Source: Actinomycetota bacterium
GTDB taxonomy: Bacteria > Actinomycetota > Actinomycetes > Nanopelagicales > Nanopelagicaceae
NCBI GenBank assembly: GCA_947480375.1
Contig: CANKCX010000058.1
Coordinates: 1-5,697, forward strand
Reading direction: 5' to 3'
DNA length: 5,697 nt
Shown: positions 1 through 4,543 of the stretch, in pieces
Layout: the number at the start of each line of letters is the position of its first letter
Numbering within the stretch: position 1 is the stretch's first letter
Notes under the pieces: generated by a model
Told to the model about the DNA's origin: nothing
Databases searched by the model: none
What the model saw: only the letters and a program-made list of their open reading frames with translations
Position numbers and translations under genes: made by a program

Positions 1-909
1 AAATCTTGATTCATGTAGGTGAAGCTCTTCACGGTAGCGCGCAATAAGAAGGAGCGCGTAATCCGTTGCCGCACCGAGAACTAATACCGAAAGAATTCCC
101 TGCGACTGCCCATCTAGCGTGATGACATCGTTCTTAGCCAAGATGTAAATAACACCACCTGAAAGTGTCAGGGCAAGTCCGGCAGACATGAGAGGAAGAA
201 TCCATAGAACTGGTGAGCGGTAAACAATGATCAAAATAATTGCGACTACTCCTCCAGTTGTTAGCAAGAGAGCTGAGTCAATACTTCCAAATGCACCGAA
301 GAGATCGGCAAGAATTCCGGCAAAGCCCGTTGTGTGGGTTACTAAGCCATTGACCTTTGCATAATCATTTGCGTAGTACCGAATTGCATCGATCAAACCA
401 GGAAGCGCTGGTTCTTTACCATCAGGCAAAAGTGCCGTAGCAATCTGCACACTGATTGGGAAGCTGGCAAGAATCGCCTTTCCATCCTCTGATGGGAAAG
501 CCACGATTGGTGCCCCATCAATAAAGTAATCAGAAATTGGAATCGAGATTTCTTTTCCATCTGCATCTTTAAGTAATGCACCATCGCTGTGAACTAAATT
601 CTTAGAACCTAAAGTCTGAGCGAAAGCTTGGGCTGATGCAATAGTCCCAACATTTACATCGCCAGTGAAAAGAACAAGGGCTGGAATTTGATCATTTGCG
701 CTATCAGAGAATTTCGCAATTGCATTTGCTGCACGAGTAGCTTCAGATTCTGCTGGTAGGAAAGATGAGTTGTTATTCTCTTGAACGGTGGAAAGCTTGC
801 CGAATAGTGGACCCGTGAACCCCGAGATCGACATCCAAACAATGACTACGACGATCGCCAGCCAGAGTGGTTTGCGGCCTTTTAAATTTGAAGTTTTCTT
901 CGAGGACAT
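1..909 (-). CDS. MMPL/RND-family membrane transporter, N-terminal part (runs off left edge)
   Basis: The minus strand is open from an ATG at 909-907 to position 1, giving 303 residues with no stop. A GAAAGG ribosome-binding site (921-916) lies 6 nt upstream and supports this start. Visible parts are a basic N-terminus, a first membrane helix at about residues 14-33, a mostly extracytoplasmic domain at about 35-205, and a cluster of helices at about 211-230, 233-257 and 269-291. The last helix carries GAATDY (279-284), matching the Asp-Tyr proton-relay pair known in TM4 of MmpL3-type transporters, followed by RYREEL. Family members usually have twelve helices and 700 or more residues, so less than half is present. 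They are proton-driven exporters of lipids or other hydrophobic compounds. The substrate here cannot be told; mycolate export is not implied. It is transcribed divergently from lipB. The family call is firm and the function is not. Confidence 0.9.
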   Translation of the reverse strand, partial: MSSKKTSNLKGRKPLWLAIVVVIVWMSISGFTGPLFGKLSTVQENNNSSFLPAESEATRAANAIAKFSDSANDQIPALVLFTGDVNVGTIASAQAFAQTLGSKNLVHSDGALLKDADGKEISIPISDYFIDGAPIVAFPSEDGKAILASFPISVQIATALLPDGKEPALPGLIDAIRYYANDYAKVNGLVTHTTGFAGILADLFGAFGSIDSALLLTTGGVVAIILIIVYRSPVLWILPLMSAGLALTLSGGVIYILAKNDVITLDGQSQGILSVLVLGAATDYALLLIARYREELHLHESRF

Positions 910-965
910 GCCTAGCCTTTCGGTTATTTAGCTCTGTAAATGCTTCTTTAATTGGTTTAGATGCG

Positions 966-987
966 TAGGTTACCTTAGGCTCAACCT
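966..987. promoter_or_regulatory. Candidate divergent promoter/operator with nested inverted repeats between the MMPL gene and lipB
   Basis: This part of the 79-bp gap holds several small symmetries. AGGTT (967-971) and AACCT (983-987) form an inverted repeat with an 11-nt spacer. AGGT-T-ACCT (967-975) and CCT-T-AGG (973-979) are short odd-centred palindromes. TANNNT hexamers that could act as -10 elements occur on both strands: TACCTT at 971-976 on plus, TAAGGT at 977-972 on minus. The plus hexamer sits 12 nt before the lipB ATG, which would fit a leaderless or nearly leaderless transcript. No convincing -35 element was found, so this is a weak candidate. Confidence 0.3.
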
Positions 988-988
988 C

Positions 989-1645
989 ATGTATTCGAGC
1001 CTCGGGGTTAAGTCCGACCCTATTACGGTTGAACATTTAGGTCTTGTTGAATATCAGAAGGCCTGGGATCACCAACGTGAAATCCAGTCCGATGTCATAG
1101 AAGGCCGAATCCCCAATACCCTAATTTTGCTTGAACACCCTTCGGTTTACACAGCCGGAAGGCGCACCGAAATTCATGAACGGCCAACTGATGGAACACC
1201 GGTAATCGATGTCGATCGCGGTGGAAAAATTACTTGGCATGGTGAAGGTCAATTAGTCGGATATCCAATTATTAAATTACGTAACCGTAATGATGTTGTG
1301 GGATTTGTCCGCGAAATTGAAAATGCACTTATTGCGGCTTGCGCCGAATTGGGAATTACTGCCGAGAGATATTGCGAACGAAGTGGAGTTTGGATTCGCG
1401 ATGAAAAAGGCGATCGTAAAATTGCTGCAATTGGAATCCGCGTAGCCAAAGGTGTAACCATGCACGGGTTTGCGCTAAATGTGAATCCAGATATGAGCGC
1501 TTTTGATCGCATTTCACCATGTGGGTTTACAGATACTGGTGTTACTTCGATGGCTAAAGAATTAGAACGCGAAATTACAATCACCGAAATTCTTCCAATT
1601 GTTGAAAGACATATTTTGGTTGCTCTCGAACGGATCAGCCAATGA
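989..1645 (+). CDS. lipB: Octanoyltransferase LipB (lipoyl(octanoyl) transferase)
   Basis: LipB transfers the octanoyl chain from octanoyl-ACP to the lipoyl-domain lysine of target proteins (2-oxoacid dehydrogenase E2, GcvH), the first step of endogenous lipoylation in the cytoplasm. The 218-residue product has the family's usual length. Family signatures are [14 protein letters not shown] (47-60), [10 protein letters not shown] (76-85), the catalytic lysine in [10 protein letters not shown] (Lys144) and the catalytic cysteine in [12 protein letters not shown] (Cys178). Position 86 is Glu in HGEGQ, where many homologues, including M. tuberculosis LipB as I recall it, have Pro. The in-frame stop at 929-931 and the lack of any other ATG, GTG or TTG before the conserved region leave 989 as the start. 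Only a minimal AGG (977-979) precedes it, so the message may be leaderless. The gene overlaps lipA by 4 nt (ATGA) and is the first gene of the operon. Confidence 0.97.
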   Translation: MYSSLGVKSDPITVEHLGLVEYQKAWDHQREIQSDVIEGRIPNTLILLEHPSVYTAGRRTEIHERPTDGTPVIDVDRGGKITWHGEGQLVGYPIIKLRNRNDVVGFVREIENALIAACAELGITAERYCERSGVWIRDEKGDRKIAAIGIRVAKGVTMHGFALNVNPDMSAFDRISPCGFTDTGVTSMAKELEREITITEILPIVERHILVALERISQ

Positions 1646-2571
1646 CACTTGCACCAGAAGGAAGACCCCTACTTCGAATTGAAGCTCGTAACGCTGAAGT
1701 TCCCATTGAACGCAAACCTGAATGGATAAAAACTAAAGCGATCATGGGGCCGGAATACACCGCCCTTCGCTCCTTGGTTTCCAAAGAGGGTCTGCACACT
1801 GTCTGCCAGGAAGCCGCCTGCCCAAACATTTTCGAATGTTGGGAAGATCGCGAAGCAACTTTCTTAATCGGTGGCGAACGCTGTACAAGACGCTGCGATT
1901 TCTGCAATATTGATACTGGTAAACCAGAGCCACTTGATCGAGATGAACCACGACGAGTTGCTGAATCAGTTCAAACTATGCAACTTAAGTACGCAACTAT
2001 TACCGGCGTAACCAGAGATGATTTAGAAGATGAAGGCGCTTGGCTTTATGCCGAAACGATTCGCAAGGTGCATGAATTAAACCCAGGCACTGGTGTTGAA
2101 ATGTTAGCCCCAGATTTCAGTGGCAAGCCGCACTTGTTAAATGAAGTCTTCGAAACCCGACCAGAAGTATTTGCCCACAATCTTGAGACCGTCCCCCGCA
2201 TTTTTAAGCGAATCAGACCGGCATTTAGATATGAAAGATCCCTTGATGTAATTTCGCAGGCCAGAGCCTTCGGTTTAATCACTAAATCAAATCTAATTCT
2301 CGGTATGGGCGAAACTCGCGAAGAAGTTACTCAAGCACTTGTTGATCTTCATAGCGCAGGCTGCGATTTAATTACCATTACTCAATATTTGCGTCCGACC
2401 CCAAAGCATCACCCGGTTGAGCGTTGGGTTAAGCCAAATGAATTCGTTGAATTAAAGGACGAGGCTGAAGCAATTGGTTTTGCTGGTGTTATGAGCGGTC
2501 CATTAGTTAGATCTAGTTATCGCGCGGGCCGCTTGTATAAGCAAGCCCAGGAAAAACGAGCAAATATCTGA
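1642..2571 (+). CDS. lipA: Lipoyl synthase LipA (radical SAM, two 4Fe-4S clusters)
   Basis: LipA inserts sulfur at C6 and C8 of protein-bound octanoyl groups using S-adenosylmethionine, completing the lipoyl cofactor after LipB. The 309-residue protein is full length. The auxiliary-cluster motif CX4CX5C is Cys55, Cys60 and Cys66. The radical-SAM motif CX3CX2C is Cys81, Cys85 and Cys88 (CTRRCDFC). The family's C-terminal RSSY motif is at 290-293 and supplies the serine ligand of the sacrificial auxiliary cluster. [13 protein letters not shown] (121-133) and [17 protein letters not shown] (246-262) are also typical. All expected cluster ligands are present, so the enzyme should be active. The start overlaps the lipB stop as ATGA with only a weak GGA upstream, pointing to translational coupling. 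The stop overlaps the next start by 1 nt (TGATG). Confidence 0.98.
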   Translation: MTLAPEGRPLLRIEARNAEVPIERKPEWIKTKAIMGPEYTALRSLVSKEGLHTVCQEAACPNIFECWEDREATFLIGGERCTRRCDFCNIDTGKPEPLDRDEPRRVAESVQTMQLKYATITGVTRDDLEDEGAWLYAETIRKVHELNPGTGVEMLAPDFSGKPHLLNEVFETRPEVFAHNLETVPRIFKRIRPAFRYERSLDVISQARAFGLITKSNLILGMGETREEVTQALVDLHSAGCDLITITQYLRPTPKHHPVERWVKPNEFVELKDEAEAIGFAGVMSGPLVRSSYRAGRLYKQAQEKRANI

Positions 2572-3326
2572 TGCGTGATTTTGTTTACCCGCCTGTTGTA
2601 GTTGGAATCAAAGGTCTCTGGAAATATTTAGGTCTGAGATTTACTTTTAAAGGTAGCGAAAATATTCCAGCAAAGGGTGGCGCAATTCTCGCTATAAATC
2701 ACATTGGCTACTTGGATTTCGCAATAACCGGGACCGCGGTTTTGCCCCGCAAGAGATATGTCAGATTTATGGCAAAGAAAGAGATATTCGATAACAAAAT
2801 AGCGGGACCGCTTATGCGCGGGATGCACCACATCTGCGTTGATCGCTCGAGCGGATCTAGCTCTTTTGTTGCAGCCCTTCGCTATCTTCGGGCCGGAGAA
2901 ATTATTGGAATCTTCCCAGAAGCAACAATCAGTCGAAGCTTTGAAATAAAAGAGTTAAAGACTGGTGCGGTGCGATTAGCTATGGGATCGAATACCCCAA
3001 TTATTCCTACGATTGTTTGGGGTAGCCAAAGAATTTTTACCAAGAAGGTAAAGGCCAATTGGAAGCGAAATAAATTTCCGATCAGCGTTACTTTTGGTGC
3101 GCCCTTCATTGTCGAAAAAGGGCAAGATGTTGATGAAGCTGAGGGTCAACTTCGAAAGTTAATGAAGGATTTACTTATTCAAGTTCAGAATGAATACCCA
3201 GATTCACACGCAGGCCAGCGCTGGGCCCCTGCCAGATTGGGCGGGACGGCGCCAACACCAGAGCAAGTTGAAATAGAATGGGCCGAGCATTTAAGTGAAA
3301 AAGCACGCAAAGAGGAGAATCAATAA
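2571..3326 (+). CDS. PlsC-like 1-acylglycerol-3-phosphate acyltransferase (LPLAT family)
   Basis: This 251-residue protein belongs to the PlsC/AGPAT acyltransferase family, which acylates lysophosphatidic acid to phosphatidic acid at the inner membrane face. The HX4D catalytic block is NHIGYLD (His44, Asp49). The second block KGSENIP-like region precedes it at 27-33. The acceptor-binding block is FPEATISRSF (115-124), where the textbook form is FPEGTRS. A hydrophobic block, PIIPTIVWGSQR, lies at 143-154. There is no clear N-terminal membrane helix, so membrane contact is probably peripheral. The C-terminal tail (about 205-251) is hydrophilic and outside the core domain. The gene starts at the lipA stop (1-nt overlap) with only a distant AGGA (2549-2552), suggesting coupled translation, and it overlaps the DUF4191 gene by 1 nt. 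The family is firm; the exact acceptor is unproven, so I do not assign plsC as a symbol. Confidence 0.9.
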   Translation: MRDFVYPPVVVGIKGLWKYLGLRFTFKGSENIPAKGGAILAINHIGYLDFAITGTAVLPRKRYVRFMAKKEIFDNKIAGPLMRGMHHICVDRSSGSSSFVAALRYLRAGEIIGIFPEATISRSFEIKELKTGAVRLAMGSNTPIIPTIVWGSQRIFTKKVKANWKRNKFPISVTFGAPFIVEKGQDVDEAEGQLRKLMKDLLIQVQNEYPDSHAGQRWAPARLGGTAPTPEQVEIEWAEHLSEKARKEENQ

Positions 3327-4024
3327 TGGCGATATTCAAGCGCAAAGCTAAGGCCGAGCAAGTTAGCGGCGAGAAGCAAGGTCAGATGCAGGTATTGAAA
3401 GATGCCTTCCGTCTAACTCGCAAACATAAGCCAATTGCCTTTCTTTGGATGGCGCTGGGCTTTGTTGCAGTTCTATGTGCTGGAATCGCTCTTGGAACAA
3501 AATTGAATCATCCAGTTTATTTCACTCTAATTTCGCTGCCGCTTGCCGTACTTGTCGCATTCTTTCTTTTTACTCGCCAAGCAAATACCGCCGCCTTCTT
3601 ATCGATTCAAGATCAGATGGGCGCCGGCGCTTCAGTTCTAATGGCGATTCGCAAAGGCTTTACAACTACGCCCGCAGTTAACGTTTCTCGCAATCAAGAT
3701 ATGGTGCACCGCAGCGTTGGTCGTGCCGGAATTGTTCTTGTTGGTGAAGGTACTTCTGGCGTTCGCACGCTTCTACAAGATGAACGCCGAAAGATGGAAC
3801 GTTTTGTTCCTGGCGTTCCCCTCTCTGAAGTAATTGTCGGCGAAGGTTCTGGTCAAGTTTCACTTCGAAAATTGCAGAAGCATTTAAAGAAGTTGCCAAA
3901 GAAGTTATCGAAAACTCAGGTTCGTGAAGTTCGCAATCGTCTTAAAGCGGTTGGTGGTTTAAGTATGCCAATTCCAAAAGGCCCAATGCCTACGAATCGC
4001 AATATGAAAATGCCGAAGCGCTAA
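3326..4024 (+). CDS. DUF4191 family membrane protein of unknown function
   Basis: The 232-residue product has a basic N-terminus, two adjacent membrane helices at about residues 37-58 and 63-83, and a mostly soluble C-terminal part. That part has conserved-looking blocks such as FLSIQDQMGAGASVL (91-105) and VGRAGIVLVGEG (131-142). It ends in a lysine/arginine-rich helix-like stretch (about 180-208) and a Pro/Met-rich basic tail. This matches the actinobacterial DUF4191 family by helix layout and by position between lipA and glnA, as remembered for M. tuberculosis Rv2219. No catalytic motif is visible and no function is known to me. The basic tail and cytosolic-size domain could bind nucleic acid, ribosomes or acidic lipid, which is speculation. 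A good Shine-Dalgarno AGAGGAG (3311-3317) lies inside the end of the preceding gene, with ATG overlapping its stop (TAATG). It is the last gene of the operon. Confidence 0.88.
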   Translation: MAIFKRKAKAEQVSGEKQGQMQVLKDAFRLTRKHKPIAFLWMALGFVAVLCAGIALGTKLNHPVYFTLISLPLAVLVAFFLFTRQANTAAFLSIQDQMGAGASVLMAIRKGFTTTPAVNVSRNQDMVHRSVGRAGIVLVGEGTSGVRTLLQDERRKMERFVPGVPLSEVIVGEGSGQVSLRKLQKHLKKLPKKLSKTQVREVRNRLKAVGGLSMPIPKGPMPTNRNMKMPKR

Positions 4025-4374
4025 ACCCTAGGATTTCTTACAACGATTGAGTTCGCAATCCAGTCATGAAGACCGCGACCATCGCGAGTAAAGATTGCTG
4101 GTAGAACTAAACAGATAAGAAAAGTTCTAAGCAGAATTTTCTGTGGCGGAACAACTCCATGGTTTGTGAAATCAACAACGCGCAACCGCAAGATTCGCTG
4201 CCCCGCCGAAGCTTGTTGCAAGGTAGTCAGAATGCTGACCTCGATGAAGAAGATAACCAGGACGCTAAGTTGTCTTGATTGAAAGCCGATCAAATTGGCC
4301 ACAATCCCGCACATCGTCCAATCGATAAAAATGGCCAAGAATCTGCGACCCGCACCTGCTTTTTCCATCCGCAT
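4021..4374 (-). CDS. Small RDD-family membrane protein
   Basis: The 117-residue product has the RDD-family signatures: GRRFLAIFIDW near the N-terminus (residues 9-19, with the conserved Arg and Asp), SAGQRILRLRVV (56-67) in the middle, and DGRGLHDWIANSIVV (98-112) at the C-terminus. Three hydrophobic segments at about 12-30, 36-53 and 79-95 indicate an integral membrane protein. Some RDD proteins are implicated in ion or small-solute transport, but most are uncharacterised and no substrate can be named. In actinobacteria an RDD gene commonly sits next to glnA and DUF4191, as here. Two starts compete: ATG at 4374-4372 and ATG at 4368-4366 (Met3). Neither has a Shine-Dalgarno. TAGCCT (4380-4375) lies 6 nt before Met3, which would suit a leaderless message starting there. 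The stop (TAG, 4023-4021) overlaps the convergent DUF4191 stop. Confidence 0.88.
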   Translation of the reverse strand: MRMEKAGAGRRFLAIFIDWTMCGIVANLIGFQSRQLSVLVIFFIEVSILTTLQQASAGQRILRLRVVDFTNHGVVPPQKILLRTFLICLVLPAIFTRDGRGLHDWIANSIVVRNPRV

Positions 4375-4414
4375 AGGCTAGCGGCAACCGGACTAGCGCG
4401 TTATCTGGCGGATT

Positions 4415-4430
4415 GAAACATAAACGTAAC
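4415..4430 (+). promoter_or_regulatory. Candidate GlnR-box core (GAAAC-n6-GTAAC) upstream of glnA
   Basis: GAAAC (4415-4419) and GTAAC (4426-4430) are separated by exactly 6 nt. The actinobacterial GlnR consensus is usually described as alternating gTnAC and GaAAC pentamers at 6-nt spacing. The two central pentamers match perfectly. The outer ones do not: the 5' position reads TCTGG (4404-4408), and the 3' position reads GTTAA (4437-4441), a partial match only. The element is centred near -53 relative to the start site I predict from the -10 at 4463-4468, a normal place for an OmpR-type activator. Regulation by GlnR is inference; no glnR gene is in the window. Confidence 0.45.
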
Positions 4431-4434
4431 AATT

Positions 4435-4444
4435 CGGTTAACCG
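4435..4444. repeat. Perfect 10-bp palindrome CGGTTAACCG in the glnA promoter region
   Basis: CGGTTAACCG equals its own reverse complement. It follows the GlnR-like core by 4 nt and overlaps the expected -35 zone of the glnA promoter, so it could be an operator or the outer part of a longer regulator site. Its AACCG half recurs at 4386-4390, 4456-4460 and 4482-4486. Confidence 0.5.
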
Positions 4445-4468
4445 TTTTTTACGAGAACCGCCTATATT
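4438..4468 (+). promoter_or_regulatory. glnA: Predicted glnA promoter (-35 TTAACC, -10 TATATT)
   Basis: TATATT (4463-4468) matches the TATAAT -10 consensus at five of six positions. TTAACC (4438-4443) matches TTGACA at four of six, with a 19-nt spacer that is longer than ideal; a poor -35 is common in activator-dependent promoters. Transcription would begin near 4475, giving a leader of about 69 nt. Confidence 0.45.
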
Positions 4469-4487
4469 TTCACCCATCAAGAACCGC
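4454..4487 (+). repeat. Direct repeat AGAACCGC, two copies 26 bp apart
   Basis: AGAACCGC occurs at 4454-4461 and 4480-4487. One copy flanks the predicted -10 element upstream and the other is the loop of the leader hairpin. The offset is about two and a half helical turns, so the copies would face opposite sides of the DNA. This may be chance or a regulator site. Confidence 0.4.
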
Positions 4488-4496
4488 ATTGGTGGG
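4473..4496 (+). promoter_or_regulatory. Predicted hairpin at the 5' end of the glnA leader
   Basis: CCCATCAA (4473-4480) can pair with TTGGTGGG (4489-4496) in an 8-bp RNA stem containing one U-G wobble, closing an 8-nt loop (4481-4488). The pairing lies at the predicted transcript start, so it could protect the 5' end, respond to a factor, or be a DNA operator. No T-run follows, so it is not an intrinsic terminator. It does not match the glutamine riboswitch as I remember it. Confidence 0.4.
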
Positions 4497-4534
4497 CTCG
4501 GCGAAGCGTCCATCCAAGAGGCCATAACCTAATC

Positions 4535-4539
4535 GGGAG
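4535..4539 (+). promoter_or_regulatory. glnA: glnA ribosome-binding site GGGAG
   Basis: GGGAG lies 4 nt before the ATG at 4544, slightly close but followed by an A-run that leaves it accessible. It fixes the glnA start, which also agrees with the N-terminus expected for the family. Confidence 0.75.
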
Positions 4540-4543
4540 AAAA

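Larger units (their letters stand above)
989..4024 (+). other. Predicted operon: lipB-lipA-acyltransferase-DUF4191
   Basis: Four same-strand genes overlap head to tail by 4 nt (ATGA), 1 nt (TGATG) and 1 nt (TAATG), leaving no room for internal promoters between genes. Only the DUF4191 gene has a strong Shine-Dalgarno; lipA and the acyltransferase gene have weak ones, consistent with stop-start reinitiation. No hairpin followed by a T-run was found at the 3' end, where the next gene converges directly. The operon links lipoyl cofactor synthesis, an acyl-lipid enzyme and an uncharacterised membrane protein. Confidence 0.85.

Noticed and set aside
966..989. DtxR/IdeR iron box in the MMPL-lipB gap
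   Set aside because: Both TAGGTTA and AACCT half-sites are present, but the spacing does not fit the 19-bp consensus and no single alignment matches well.
773..1036. An 87-codon minus-strand open frame across the MMPL-lipB gap
   Set aside because: It overlaps the starts of both real genes in a different frame and its product has no family features, so it is a chance frame.
1249..1584. A 111-codon minus-strand open frame inside lipB
   Set aside because: It lies wholly antisense to a well-supported enzyme gene, with no domain or ribosome-binding site; it is a shadow of lipB codon use.
4074..4086. Hairpin CGCGA-cca-TCGCG just beyond the DUF4191 stop, as a terminator
   Set aside because: The stem is only 5 bp, no T-run follows on either strand, and the bases encode the conserved TRDGRG segment of the RDD protein.
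4265..4525. An 86-codon minus-strand open frame spanning the RDD start and the glnA upstream gap
   Set aside because: It overlaps the RDD gene in another frame, has no recognisable domain and covers the predicted glnA promoter. The RDD frame has clear family motifs.
4475..4543. Glutamine riboswitch in the glnA leader
   Set aside because: I could not find the conserved bases of the glutamine riboswitch classes as I remember them; only a simple hairpin is visible. A covariance-model search would settle it.
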